Below are positions 7,392 through 16,609 of a stretch of 63,509 nucleotides of DNA, piece by piece. Origin of the DNA: Candidatus Gastranaerophilales bacterium (GTDB taxonomy: Bacteria; Cyanobacteriota; Vampirovibrionia; Gastranaerophilales; Gastranaerophilaceae). Under the pieces are notes generated by a model. The model saw nothing but the letters and a program-made list of their open reading frames with translations, did not search any database and was not told the origin of the DNA. Where the stretch lies: contig CALVBP010000010.1 in assembly GCA_944325825.1 (NCBI GenBank), positions 1-63,509 of the forward strand, in the 5' to 3' direction. The position numbers and the translations under genes were made by a program. The stretch's first letter is position 1, and every line of letters starts with the position of its first letter.

Positions 7392-7751
7392 ATGAACAAG
7401 AAATTTTTATCACTTTTGGTAGCAGGAGCTTTTTTGCTTACCGGTATAGGCTTTAACGCAGAATGTTTTGCAGCTCCGCATCACAGGCAGGGTCCGGCAC
7501 AACACAAAGTTATTAAACATCAAAAACGTCAGCCTAAGAAAGTTCAATTCAAGAAAAAAGCCGAAAAGAAACATCAAAAATTTGTCCAAAAGAATAATAA
7601 TCATAAAAAACAATTTCAGTCAAAAAAACATCAAAGACCCGGGGTAAATAAACCGAATAACTACAGAAAAGATTTCAGAAAAGCTCCGGACAGAAAAAGA
7701 CAAGATTACGGACAAAGGCGTGATAATACAAGAAGAGGCTATAGAAGATAA
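7392..7751 (+). CDS. small secreted, extremely basic protein
   Basis: 119 residues. A signal peptide covers about residues 1-27 (MNKKFL, hydrophobic core, CFAA). The mature chain is almost entirely Lys, Arg, His, Gln and Asn with no hydrophobic core, so it is probably disordered and strongly cationic in the periplasm or outside the cell. GAGGG provides a ribosome site. It sits behind the ECF-type promoter and before a strong terminator, so it is monocistronic. A role in binding envelope polyanions under stress would fit but is inference; no family is recognised. Confidence 0.75.
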   Translation: MNKKFLSLLVAGAFLLTGIGFNAECFAAPHHRQGPAQHKVIKHQKRQPKKVQFKKKAEKKHQKFVQKNNNHKKQFQSKKHQRPGVNKPNNYRKDFRKAPDRKRQDYGQRRDNTRRGYRR

Positions 7752-7765
7752 TACGAGTCTGAAGT

Positions 7766-7805
7766 AAAAAGTATGCGATTTGTTGATACAAATCGCATAC
7801 TTTTT
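7766..7805. terminator. strong bidirectional terminator
   Basis: Eighteen-bp perfect stem (7766-7783 / 7788-7805) with a TGAT loop, U-rich on both strands. It lies between the convergent basic-protein gene and the minus-strand gene ending at 7819. Confidence 0.92.
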
Positions 7806-7818
7806 TATAAAAAATTAA

Positions 7819-8106
7819 TTAAATTCTGTTATGCCACACTCCGCCTTTTCTGTCAACCAAAGCATCATAGCAAGACCAGAATCTAAAAATACCGGTAAGT
7901 CCTAAAACGGCATGGGTTACATTTTTATCAAGCGGATTGTCATTTATTAATTGTCCAAGTCCGGGCCAAATTATAAGTGACAGGGCTGCGGCGCCTACCG
8001 ACCTTCCGGAAATTTGACCCGGGGAGCCTTCGGTTGGTTCTGCGAATACCGGTATAGATACGGATAGTAATAATACTAGTAATATTAAAGAAAAAATCTT
8101 TTTCAT
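7819..8106 (-). CDS. small exported or membrane protein, hypothetical
   Basis: 95 residues with a signal peptide (MKKIFSL, leucine-rich core, VFAEP). One or two further hydrophobic stretches follow (about 38-55 and 68-80, with Gly and Trp), so the mature protein may insert in a membrane. No family is recognised. It sits downstream of the parvulin gene on the same strand with a gap of 63 bases. Confidence 0.7.
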   Translation of the reverse strand: MKKIFSLILLVLLLSVSIPVFAEPTEGSPGQISGRSVGAAALSLIIWPGLGQLINDNPLDKNVTHAVLGLTGIFRFWSCYDALVDRKGGVWHNRI

Positions 8107-8169
8107 TAAAAATTCCCTTTCTGTTTCCTATATATAAAATAGCATTAATTGATTTTAAAAATCAAAAAT

Positions 8170-8514
8170 CTAGTGTTTTTCAGTTACCCATATCAGATGG
8201 TATCCGAATTGAGTTTTAACCGGTTCTGAAACTTCGCCGACATTTCCGTTAAAGGCTGCATTTTCGAAAGGTTTTACCATTTGTCCTTTTTTAAAACATC
8301 CAAGATTTCCGCCATTTCTGCTGGAAGGGCATGTTGAATATTGTCTGGCGTAATTTTGGAAATCTTCAAAAGAATTTATTTGGCTTTTTAATTTTATTGC
8401 ATCCAATTCTGTAGGAACCAGAATATGTGAGGCACATACTTCCGAAAACTCTTCTGCTATGGCAGCAGAGCACATACAGGTAAGCAGGATAAGTGCTGCA
8501 AAAAGTTTTTTCAT
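8170..8514 (-). CDS. exported parvulin-type peptidyl-prolyl isomerase
   Basis: 114 residues: a signal peptide (cut near residue 20, AIAEE) followed by a single parvulin domain of about 90 residues. The domain begins with the typical ASHILV strand and contains the SxCPSSxNGGxLG loop, a KGQMVKPFENAAF segment and the final QFGYHLIWV strand. It should assist folding of exported proteins by cis-trans isomerisation of prolyl bonds. It lacks the chaperone helices of SurA or PrsA. It lies 15 bases downstream of mazG, probably in the same transcript. Confidence 0.92.
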   Translation of the reverse strand: MKKLFAALILLTCMCSAAIAEEFSEVCASHILVPTELDAIKLKSQINSFEDFQNYARQYSTCPSSRNGGNLGCFKKGQMVKPFENAAFNGNVGEVSEPVKTQFGYHLIWVTEKH

Positions 8515-8529
8515 GTTAATCTCCTCTTC

Positions 8530-9294
8530 TTATACAAGCAGTTTAGCTTGTTTCCATAAATCGTTAAATTCGTCATATGTATATTCTTCTAATGGCTTTT
8601 TAGCAATTTCTTCCATTTTTTTAAACCTTTTTGTAAATTTTTTATTTGCTCTTAAAAGAGCTTGTTCGGCATCAATTTTATACCAGCGGGCGAGATTTAC
8701 TGTAGCAAAGAAGATATCACCCATTTCATCTTCCATAAGCTCCTTGTTCCCCGTCTTAACAGCTTCTTCAAACTCTTTGAATTCGGATTTAATGCAGTTT
8801 TTTAAACTTTCTTCCGAATCCCATTCAAAACCTACTTTGACAACTTTTTTACTGATTTTTTGTGCGGACATTAATGCCGACTGTGATTTGGAAATGCCGT
8901 CAAGAATCGATTTGCGGTAAGTTTTTTCTTCTTTTTTTAATTTATCCCAGTTCTCCAAAATTTCCTGCGTTGAAGAGACTTTTGTGTTTCCAAATACATG
9001 CGGATGTCTGTGAACGAGTTTGTCAGCAAGTTCTTTTGCGACATCTTCAATATCAAACTCTCCTTCATCCTTTGCAATTTGAGCATGAAGCACTACCTGT
9101 AATAGTACGTCCCCAAGCTCCTCTCGCAGGTTTGCAATATTGCCGTCATCTATAGCATCTACTGCTTCATAAGCTTCTTCAAGCATATTTGGACGCAATG
9201 ATTTATGGGTTTGTTCTCTGTCCCACTTGCAGCCGTTTTCTCCCCTTAGTGCGGCAACAATTCCTATTAGACGTTCGATTTGCGGATAATTCAT
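8530..9294 (-). CDS. mazG: nucleoside triphosphate pyrophosphohydrolase MazG
   Basis: Hydrolyses (d)NTPs to monophosphates and pyrophosphate, cleaning damaged nucleotides. The 254 residues hold two tandem MazG domains. The N-terminal one has EEAYEAVDAI and LREELGDVLLQVVLHA; the C-terminal one has EFKEFEEAV and EDEMGDIFFATVNLAR, with the metal-binding ExxE and ExxD residues present. The length matches full-length MazG. It is followed by the parvulin gene. Confidence 0.95.
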   Translation of the reverse strand: MNYPQIERLIGIVAALRGENGCKWDREQTHKSLRPNMLEEAYEAVDAIDDGNIANLREELGDVLLQVVLHAQIAKDEGEFDIEDVAKELADKLVHRHPHVFGNTKVSSTQEILENWDKLKKEEKTYRKSILDGISKSQSALMSAQKISKKVVKVGFEWDSEESLKNCIKSEFKEFEEAVKTGNKELMEDEMGDIFFATVNLARWYKIDAEQALLRANKKFTKRFKKMEEIAKKPLEEYTYDEFNDLWKQAKLLV

Positions 9295-9334
9295 AATTTA
9301 ATTATACATCTAATATTTTTATTTTGTTGAAAAT

Positions 9335-9991
9335 TTATCCGGTAATTTTTCCGGTAATAAATCCCAGAGCTGCACCGACAGCGGCAGCAATTACTCCAAA
9401 TTTTATTACAGATGTTTTACGGAGACTCTTTTGGGTTTTAATTATTGCATCGTAAACATTTTCCTTTACGGAATTGGATTTTATTAATTTTTTAGTCTCT
9501 TTATCCCAACAGAATTGTATTTGGTTTTTAACTGCCTGAAATCTGTTATTATGCTCCGCAACAAACCAATTCTTAACATATTCTCTGGTTTGTTTAATAT
9601 TGTCTGTTGTAACAGTTTTTAAATATTCTTCCGGAGTTTGTTTAAATCTGCCGCACATATCTTTGGCAGCATCTTTATTTGCATTGAAAAGCGCTCTTAA
9701 ATCTTCCGGAGACTTTACTTTATCAATCGTTTTAATAATATTCTGCCGCTGGTTATAAATATTTTTAGCGTTTTCTCCGGTTTCTCCAATCAATTTTTCT
9801 TCAACTTTTTTTACAAATGAATCTTTAATCCCGTGTTTATCAATTACGGAATTTTTCTTATAACCGGCAAAAGCGCCTATTGCCCCGCCTGCAACAAGAC
9901 CGCATGCTGCCGCCGGCAGCGGGGATTTTTGCTTAACCTTGCTTACATCATGATATCCTGCCGGATTTACCACTGAATACGAATAAGTCAT
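9335..9991 (-). CDS. hypothetical protein with glycine-rich membrane segments at both ends
   Basis: 218 residues, not recognised. A glycine/alanine-rich hydrophobic segment lies near residues 26-43 and a second (VIAAAVGAALGFITG) at the C-terminus. The roughly 150 residues between are charged and helical, which suggests a hairpin anchored at both ends. Both hydrophobic segments resemble the glycine-zipper type. The gap to mazG is 40 bases on the same strand, so it may head that operon. Confidence 0.65.
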   Translation of the reverse strand: MTYSYSVVNPAGYHDVSKVKQKSPLPAAACGLVAGGAIGAFAGYKKNSVIDKHGIKDSFVKKVEEKLIGETGENAKNIYNQRQNIIKTIDKVKSPEDLRALFNANKDAAKDMCGRFKQTPEEYLKTVTTDNIKQTREYVKNWFVAEHNNRFQAVKNQIQFCWDKETKKLIKSNSVKENVYDAIIKTQKSLRKTSVIKFGVIAAAVGAALGFITGKITG

Positions 9992-10033
9992 AACAACACT
10001 CCACTATTACTTCTATACAGTATAAGTAAAAAC

Positions 10034-10128
10034 GAGTCCTGAAATTGCCTAAGAAGTCCTGGATAGATATTATTTTTTACAAAAATTAATAAAAGTCTCT
10101 TAATTATTTTTTTAACTTTTCAGGACTC
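10034..10128. repeat. distant inverted repeat upstream of thrB
   Basis: GAGTCCTGAAA (10034-10044) and TTTCAGGACTC (10118-10128) are perfect reverse complements 73 bases apart. An extra AGTCCTGG lies between. It falls in the divergent intergenic region before thrB and could be a paired operator or an RNA stem; the role is unknown. Confidence 0.4.
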
Positions 10129-10216
10129 TTAATGACTTACTATTTTCTCAAAACTTGTTTTTTTTTCTTTCTTTATTGTATAATCCGATTATATTTTGTT
10201 AGGAGAAACTAGTCAG

Positions 10217-11158
10217 ATGAAAGTTAGTGTAAAAGTACCTGCGACGACTGCAAATATAGGGCCGGGATTTGACTGCCTGGGTATAGCTCTTCCTATATAT
10301 AATACGGTTACAATTGAAGAAACCGTGCTGCCGGGAACAGGTGTTGAAATAAATTTAATGTCCGAAGATGAAGGTGTTGTCGATGAAATGATATTTGATA
10401 ACATCCCGAGAGATGAAAACAGTATTGTTTATAAAGCTGTAGAAATGCTTTACAATTCAATAGGTCAAGAGCCTTCGGAATTAAGAATCAATATTCAGTC
10501 TCAGATACCGATAACCAGAGGGTTGGGAAGCTCTGCTGCTGTTGTTGTGGGCGGACTTCTTGCAGCTAACAAACTTCTCGGTTCTCCGGCAGATGAGACA
10601 GCCTTATTGTCTATTGCTACAGAAGTTGAGGGACATCCCGATAACGTAGCTCCGGCTATTCTTGGCGGGTTTGTGCTGTCTTCTCAGGAAGATGACGGTT
10701 CCATAACATACAGAAAACTCGATTGGCCGGAAGATTGGGATATAACGGTGTGTATTCCGGATTTTGAACTTTCAACTAATATTGCACGTTCAGTACTGCC
10801 GAAAGAAGTTCCGATGGAAGATGCAGTATTTAATGCTAAGCATCTGGCAATGCTAATTACAGCTATTTGTACAAATGATGATAAATTAATGAAGATGGCA
10901 TTGCAAGACAGATTACATCAGCCCTATAGAGAAAAATTGGTTCCGGGTTTAAAAGAAATTATGGAAGCATTTAAGCACGAAGATGGTGTCTTGGGTTGCG
11001 TTTTATCAGGTGCCGGACCTTCTGTTCTTATAATTTCATACAAATATGATTTGGATAAAATTAAGTCAAAAGTAAGAGATATCTGGAGTGCGCAGAATAT
11101 TAAAGCTGAAATAAAAACACTTAAAGTAGAACAGCAAGGTGCTCAAATTCTTGAATAG
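10217..11158 (+). CDS. thrB: homoserine kinase
   Basis: ATP-dependent phosphorylation of L-homoserine, the penultimate step of threonine synthesis. The 313 residues form a GHMP kinase, with PATTANIGPGFDCLG at the N-terminus, the phosphate-binding motif RGLGSSAA and the C-terminal GAGPSVL motif. I place the start at the ATG at 10217 because AGGAGA ends 10 bases before it. No other threonine gene is adjacent. Confidence 0.95.
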   Translation: MKVSVKVPATTANIGPGFDCLGIALPIYNTVTIEETVLPGTGVEINLMSEDEGVVDEMIFDNIPRDENSIVYKAVEMLYNSIGQEPSELRINIQSQIPITRGLGSSAAVVVGGLLAANKLLGSPADETALLSIATEVEGHPDNVAPAILGGFVLSSQEDDGSITYRKLDWPEDWDITVCIPDFELSTNIARSVLPKEVPMEDAVFNAKHLAMLITAICTNDDKLMKMALQDRLHQPYREKLVPGLKEIMEAFKHEDGVLGCVLSGAGPSVLIISYKYDLDKIKSKVRDIWSAQNIKAEIKTLKVEQQGAQILE

Positions 11159-11251
11159 GTTCAAATTTTAACGTTTTTTTCTAACTTGCCGGAAGGATTT
11201 TTCTAAAGGTTTTCTTTATTTATGCCGTTAACTATTTTGAAGAGGTGAGTT

Positions 11252-11425
11252 ATGGCAAGAATAATAGAATCCCAAGATGGTTCAAGAAGAATGATTAAAA
11301 TGTCTGTTGAGGATGTAATTTCTGTAATACAGGATTACCAGCGAATTGTTCCGAGATTTTCAGATATGGAAGAAGCCCGAAACTATCTTTCTGACACCGT
11401 AATATATATTCCGGAAGATGTTTAA
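11252..11425 (+). CDS. small conserved-looking protein of 57 residues
   Basis: A short frame (MARIIESQDG to IYIPEDV) with a strong AGAGGTGAGTT ribosome site directly before the ATG. It is soluble, amphipathic and rather acidic, with no membrane segment. The composition (SVEDVISVIQDYQ, MEEARNYL) looks like a folded small helical protein. It lies 93 bases after thrB and abuts the stop of the convergent TPR gene with no gap. No family is recognised. Confidence 0.65.
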   Translation: MARIIESQDGSRRMIKMSVEDVISVIQDYQRIVPRFSDMEEARNYLSDTVIYIPEDV

Positions 11426-13084
11426 TTAATAATCGGATGAGGTTAAATCTGCAAGAGCATTTTTTGCTTCTTCAAAGCTTGGATCCTGCTCCAGAACTTC
11501 GATATACAATTCTTTTGCTTTGTCACGGTTATTAATCTCGTAGAGAAGAGCCAGGTTATATTTTGCTTTTAACAAGTCTGGATCATAAAGTAATGCTTTT
11601 TTGAAGCATTCTTCCGCATTTTTTGTATCGTGTTGAGCAACATGTAGCAAGCCAGAACGATATAACCCCATGGGATTTTTTTCATCAATTTTAAGTAAAT
11701 CCGATAAAGCCTTTTTCTCTTCAAAGAAATTACCAAGATAATTATGAGCTTCCGAAAGTTTAAGTAGATATTTCGGGTAGTTTTCTTTTGTTTTATCATA
11801 ATCAAGAGCTTGATGAAGATACTCTACCGCACTTGCGTAGTTCTTCAATGCAATCTGATTAAGAGCATAATTATAATATATTTCAGGATTTAATGCGTTG
11901 TATTGAGTGGCCGTGTTCAGATATTCAAATGACTCATCATATTCTTTCTTTTCAGCCTTGTTTACTGCCCATTGAATATAAAGTTCGCATATTAATAATC
12001 TGACACTTTTAGCTTCTTTTTGAGTAGCTTTATCCAAAAGCGCAAGGTATTTATCAAGCGCTTTTTGGTACTCTTTACATTTTATATAAGCATCAGCAAG
12101 CTCAATAGTTACGTCATACCCGTTCTGGGACATCATAACAAGTTCTTCCAGAATAGAAATACCTGCCTGAAAATTATTCAATTTGATATTAAATAATGCA
12201 ATATCATTCCTGACTTTGAATTTATCCGGGCACTGAATTTCTAATAATTTGTTTGAATATTCAATGGCTTTTTCGTATTCTTCTGTTTCAACATACAAAC
12301 TAACGAGAGTTTCATAAACCCATAATAAAACTTTCGGGTCTGTTGCAAATGAAAGCATGAATAATAACGTTTCAATAGCTTTCGGGTAATTTTTTATTTT
12401 TATATACAATTCTATTAATTTTTGATTGGTAGGAATGTCTGTCGGATAAATATCCAGCCTTGCTTTGTAGGAATCAAAAGCGGCGGGATAATCATGAACC
12501 TCTTCGTTTAGTTGAGCAAGAATTAAATGTACGGCAGCAATATCTTCATTTTTATCCATTAAGTCTGCAAGAATGTTATAAACAGATATGGAAGAATAAA
12601 GCTGATCTGTATTTCTGTATAATTCCGCAAGAGTTCTTACGACCTCTTTATCATTACTTTTGTGGTCAAAAATTTCTTCATATTCTTTTATAGCTTTAGA
12701 AAGGGCTTGTTTTTTAATATAACAATCCCCCAGCAGTTTTTTTGTTTCTATATTATTAGGGTCTTTTTTTAATATTATAAGGCACTGTTTAATGGAGTTG
12801 TTGTATTTTTTATCTTTATAATAAGCATGTGCAAGGTATTGGCGGACTTCTTTATGGGTCGGAACTCTGTCTAAGTATTTTGTAGCAAGAAGTTCAACCA
12901 GTGCATATTCTCCTTTATCAAACAGGACTTCAACTTGATCAAGAATATTCTTTGTAGAAAGCTGAAGCTCACCGCCTCTTGAATTCTTAGAACCCTGAAA
13001 CATTACAATAGCATACAATACAAATATTACAATAACAGCGACAACACAAGCAGCAACTATTATTATAATATTAATGTTTGTCAT
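11426..13084 (-). CDS. membrane-anchored TPR-repeat protein
   Basis: 552 residues. One N-terminal membrane helix (about residues 4-28) is followed by some 500 residues of tandem tetratricopeptide repeats, with recognisable units such as Y-x-x-A-I/L-x-x-Y and P-x-x-x-x-A-K-x-x-L-A-x-L-Y through to the C-terminus. It is probably a scaffold or assembly factor at the membrane; which side the repeats face is not certain. It lies divergently upstream of the secreted protein gene that precedes the pilus cluster, so a link to pilus or secretion assembly is possible but inferred. Confidence 0.85.
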   Translation of the reverse strand: MTNINIIIIVAACVVAVIVIFVLYAIVMFQGSKNSRGGELQLSTKNILDQVEVLFDKGEYALVELLATKYLDRVPTHKEVRQYLAHAYYKDKKYNNSIKQCLIILKKDPNNIETKKLLGDCYIKKQALSKAIKEYEEIFDHKSNDKEVVRTLAELYRNTDQLYSSISVYNILADLMDKNEDIAAVHLILAQLNEEVHDYPAAFDSYKARLDIYPTDIPTNQKLIELYIKIKNYPKAIETLLFMLSFATDPKVLLWVYETLVSLYVETEEYEKAIEYSNKLLEIQCPDKFKVRNDIALFNIKLNNFQAGISILEELVMMSQNGYDVTIELADAYIKCKEYQKALDKYLALLDKATQKEAKSVRLLICELYIQWAVNKAEKKEYDESFEYLNTATQYNALNPEIYYNYALNQIALKNYASAVEYLHQALDYDKTKENYPKYLLKLSEAHNYLGNFFEEKKALSDLLKIDEKNPMGLYRSGLLHVAQHDTKNAEECFKKALLYDPDLLKAKYNLALLYEINNRDKAKELYIEVLEQDPSFEEAKNALADLTSSDY

Positions 13085-13197
13085 TCATACCCTCTCTTCT
13101 TGCTATAACAATATTATACATTATTTGACAAAAAAGTAAAATATTTTCATATAAACAGTATTTACTTTTTTGCGAAAAAAGTTATATATTATATAGT

Positions 13198-13785
13198 ATG
13201 AAACGGAATATACTCTTAATATCTGTACTAATGGTAATTATAGCAGTGTCTTCTTCTGCTTATTCGGCAGAGTGGGATGATTTTGGTAATATTGACAGGA
13301 TGTGGGACGGACAGGAATCTGTAACGAATAAAGAATTTGAAGAAGTTATGGATGCTCTGCAATCTAATCAAAAGAAAAAAGAGGAAAAACAGAGGAAAAA
13401 ATTAATAAAAAAAATAAGCGGAGGCGGGACAAGTCTCCATGACGGCTTAGAACCCGACAGTGAGATAAAAGACCTTCCCGCTTTAAAATCTGATGCGGAG
13501 GGTCAGCTTCTAAATCTTCCTGTGAGTATTATAATTGATGGTTGCCCGCTTGAAAAAGGTTTCTATAACGTAATAGGGAAAAGAGAGAATGGTAAAGTCT
13601 ACTTGTTGTTTTACCAATCAGAGTTTCTTAAAGGAAAGGTTGCTGCAATTGAAACATCTGATGATTTTAATGAAGAAAGTTTAAATTTTGTCAAATTAAT
13701 TCCGGAAACGGAATCAAAAGTTAAAATTATTTTTGGCTCTCTTGATTTTAACGCATATTTGTACCTTCCTTTTATGCCCGAATAA
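13198..13785 (+). CDS. exported hypothetical protein
   Basis: 195 residues with a signal peptide (MKRNILL, hydrophobic core, cut near AYSAEW, residue 22). A charged helical stretch with KKKEEKQRKK near 65-75 is followed by a compact C-terminal half of alternating strands (VSIIIDG, VYLLFYQ, VKIIFG, AYLYLPF). No family is recognised. It lies on the same strand as the pilus cluster but 227 bases upstream of it. Confidence 0.7.
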   Translation: MKRNILLISVLMVIIAVSSSAYSAEWDDFGNIDRMWDGQESVTNKEFEEVMDALQSNQKKKEEKQRKKLIKKISGGGTSLHDGLEPDSEIKDLPALKSDAEGQLLNLPVSIIIDGCPLEKGFYNVIGKRENGKVYLLFYQSEFLKGKVAAIETSDDFNEESLNFVKLIPETESKVKIIFGSLDFNAYLYLPFMPE

Positions 13786-14012
13786 ATATAAATTTGAACC
13801 ATTTAATACGTAACATAATTTAACAAATAATTGATAGTTGATATATTGGTAAAATATGATATTATTAATATAGGTTTTTACAATATTTTGGAAGAGCATT
13901 TGTAATTTGAAAAGGAATTATAGTGAAATAGTTTAAACATACGATTTAATTCTTCTCTCAATATTGTATGGTTTAAATAAGTAGAGGTTAAAAAAGTAGT
14001 TAGAAGTATAAG

Positions 14013-14681
14013 ATGAGAATGCGCAACTATATGAAGAAAAGTCTTAAGGATGCTGTAGCGCCGGAATTCACTACAGAACAAATCCTTAATAAGTTTAAAG
14101 GGAAGAGATTTTCCCGTTTGAAAGTGTTGATAACAGCTGCTGCTTTATTAATTGCACTGCCGGTTCTGTGCGGATTCGCAATAAGTTTCGGCATTAAAGG
14201 ACAGTCTTTTGAGGAAATGGATTCTATTCAGATGGTATCTGTTCCTGTTGCAGCAACGTCAACAAAAAAAGATTTAATATCAATTCCGTCCGGAACTGTA
14301 AAAGCAGATCCGTTTTTGCCATATCGCAATATAAGCGGTACTACGACGGCACTAGATGTTCCAAAATTCAATTTGGTTGAGCCGCCGGAAGTTATATCAG
14401 AGGATTCTGAGGCTGCAAGGGTTATGGATACAACTGTATCAGGTATTTTATATGACAAATACAGCCCTTCTGCTATTCTTAATATAGAAGGAAATGATTA
14501 TCTTGTTAAGAAAGGCGATACTGTTAACAACTATAAGGTTTTAAGTATTATGCCTGACAGTGTAACTGTTAAACTGGGTGCTAATACTTACAAAGCCGGT
14601 ATTGGTGAAATTTTAACAGGCGGATCTTTGAATCATAATGATGTTTCAAATTTAGATAATAAATTCGGAGGTAAGAAATAA
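14013..14681 (+). CDS. PilP/GspC-like inner-membrane assembly protein
   Basis: 222 residues: a cytoplasmic N-terminus, one membrane helix (about 40-60) and a periplasmic part with a proline-rich linker. It ends in a beta domain (VSGILYDKYSPSAILNIEG, YLVKKGDTV, YKVLSIMPDSVTVKLG) of the type shared by PilP and the GspC HR domain, which contacts the N-terminal domains of the secretin. Its stop overlaps the secretin start (TAATG), a strong contextual link. The subfamily cannot be fixed by eye: type IV pilus PilP and type II secretion GspC both fit. Confidence 0.75.
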   Translation: MRMRNYMKKSLKDAVAPEFTTEQILNKFKGKRFSRLKVLITAAALLIALPVLCGFAISFGIKGQSFEEMDSIQMVSVPVAATSTKKDLISIPSGTVKADPFLPYRNISGTTTALDVPKFNLVEPPEVISEDSEAARVMDTTVSGILYDKYSPSAILNIEGNDYLVKKGDTVNNYKVLSIMPDSVTVKLGANTYKAGIGEILTGGSLNHNDVSNLDNKFGGKK

Positions 14682-16603
14682 TGAGTTACAGTAATATAAA
14701 GAAAGCTTTGGCGGTTTCGCTGTTGGTAGCATTTACAGCACCTTCAACTTTAGCCTTTTCGCCGTATGATTTGGAAACTACATCATACGATAAGGCAAGT
14801 GTATCTCCATACTCTTCGTCAATGCTTTTATCTGGTGATGTAAAGCTGACCGATAATAATGATATTATTACTTTAAGCCTTCGAGATTCAGATGTTAAAC
14901 AAGTTTTAAGAATGTTTGCTGATAAAGCAGGTTTAAACATTGTTTTCCATGAGTCAGTTAAAGGGGCTGTAACTCTTGATTTAGTTAAAACTCCGATTAA
15001 TGATGCTTTTGGTTTAGTACTTCAGGTCGCAGGATTAAACTATTATAAAGAAGGTAATACATTAATTATCATTGCAAATGATAGTCAAGCTAATGCGACA
15101 TATTCAAAACAGGAAATGATGGTTTTCCCTGTTAACTATGTAAGTGCATCAAAAATTGCGGATTTTCTTAATAGAAATGTGTTCGGAATGAGAAAAGCCG
15201 GCCTTTCAAGTGTTGAAGCTGCAACTGTTAATACTGCGACAAATGAACTTATTGTTTTTGGAATGCAGAGTGATGTTCCAATAATCGAGAAGGTTATTGC
15301 CCAGTTTGACAGAGAACCTTTAACAAAAACTTTTGCAGTTAACCATACAACACCTGCAGAAATGGCTAACATGATTTGTAACATGCTGCTTCCTTCAAGA
15401 GGAGCAAATTCAGGTTCTTCAGAAGGCTCCAAATCACCTGCGGCACCGACTAGTCCCGGCACCGGCACTTCAACAGGTGCGGCAGCTGGTATTATGACTG
15501 GTGCAGCAGTAAGCACTTCAGAAGGTAGTAATATTAAGTTGGGTGAAGGTATTGTTGCTTGCTCGGTTGCTCCGATAGCTCCAAGCAGCGCAGTCTCACC
15601 TTTTGATGTGCAGAACCTGTCAATTTCATATTATCCTCAAAGAGGTACAATTACTCTTATGGGAGGCTCTGAAGCACAGGCAAAAATGATAGAAAGCTTT
15701 ATAAAGGCTAATGATATAAAACAACCTCAAGCTTTGTTAGAAATTTCTATTGTTGAACTTAACGAACAAGGCAGCAAAGAATTTACTAACAACTGGCAAG
15801 TACAAAGTAAGGCATGGGGTCTGAACTTTAACGGTGAATCTACCGCTGGCGGCAGAGCAGGCGGTCGTACCGGCAACTTTATACAGAATACAAGATATAT
15901 TTGGGAAAATGGCACCGGTGACCCATATCAGGATAAAGACGGTAACTGGATTGTACCGCAGCAGATTCAGCAGACTTTCTTTGAATTGATGCCTGCTACA
16001 ACATATATTACATGGCAAATTAATTACTTGATTCAAAACCGTAAAGCCAGAGTTTTAGCTAATCCGAAAATTTTGATTACAAACGGTCAGGAATCGATTA
16101 TTGATTTGACTCAAGACTACGTAGAAAAAGTTACTTCCGAGTATTTGACTTCTTCTGTAACAGGTACTGGTACAACAGGTACTGCACAAAAGAACTATAC
16201 TATAGGTGATGACTTAGGTATAAAAGTTTCTTTAACACCGTTCATTTCTCCTGAAGGTTATGTAACAGTTAATATTAAACCGGAATATTCGACTCAGGCA
16301 GGTGAAGTAAGAACACAGAGTGAAGTCGAAGGTCAGACAGACTTGGCAGCTACATTGTTAAGCAGAAGAAACCTTGATCTTAAAAATGTTAGAATCAAAG
16401 ACGGAGAAACCCTTGTTATTGGCGGCTTGATTCAAGAAACTGAACAAAAGACCGTTAATAAAATACCTTTCTTAGGTGATTTGCCGTTGGTAGGTCCTGT
16501 ATTTAGATCAACATCTACTACTAAAGCAAAATCCGAACTGGTTGTTATGATAACTCCGAAGATTATCAATGATGATGAAAGTACTGTTGCGGATACTTTA
16601 TAA
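14681..16603 (+). CDS. secretin (PilQ/GspD family)
   Basis: 640 residues forming the outer-membrane channel for pili or secreted proteins. It has a signal peptide, an STN/N0 domain (LSLRDSDVKQVLRMFADKAG) and N1-type modules (VFPVNYVSASKIADFL; FAVNHTTPAEMANMI). A low-complexity Ser/Gly/Thr/Ala linker spans about 245-290. The C-terminal secretin domain follows, with LLEISIVELNE, the ARVLANPKI strand and the signature VRIKDGETLVIGGL, then PFLGDLPLVGPVFRS. The length is normal. It is co-transcribed with the PilP/GspC-like gene before it and the ATPase after it. Confidence 0.94.
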   Translation: MSYSNIKKALAVSLLVAFTAPSTLAFSPYDLETTSYDKASVSPYSSSMLLSGDVKLTDNNDIITLSLRDSDVKQVLRMFADKAGLNIVFHESVKGAVTLDLVKTPINDAFGLVLQVAGLNYYKEGNTLIIIANDSQANATYSKQEMMVFPVNYVSASKIADFLNRNVFGMRKAGLSSVEAATVNTATNELIVFGMQSDVPIIEKVIAQFDREPLTKTFAVNHTTPAEMANMICNMLLPSRGANSGSSEGSKSPAAPTSPGTGTSTGAAAGIMTGAAVSTSEGSNIKLGEGIVACSVAPIAPSSAVSPFDVQNLSISYYPQRGTITLMGGSEAQAKMIESFIKANDIKQPQALLEISIVELNEQGSKEFTNNWQVQSKAWGLNFNGESTAGGRAGGRTGNFIQNTRYIWENGTGDPYQDKDGNWIVPQQIQQTFFELMPATTYITWQINYLIQNRKARVLANPKILITNGQESIIDLTQDYVEKVTSEYLTSSVTGTGTTGTAQKNYTIGDDLGIKVSLTPFISPEGYVTVNIKPEYSTQAGEVRTQSEVEGQTDLAATLLSRRNLDLKNVRIKDGETLVIGGLIQETEQKTVNKIPFLGDLPLVGPVFRSTSTTKAKSELVVMITPKIINDDESTVADTL

Positions 16604-16609
16604 TAAATT

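Noticed and set aside
9335..9991. Treating this protein as a member of the tagged family
   Set aside because: Its N-terminus has no F-[KR]-[GA] motif in the right place; the only GAF-like string is within a glycine-rich membrane segment.
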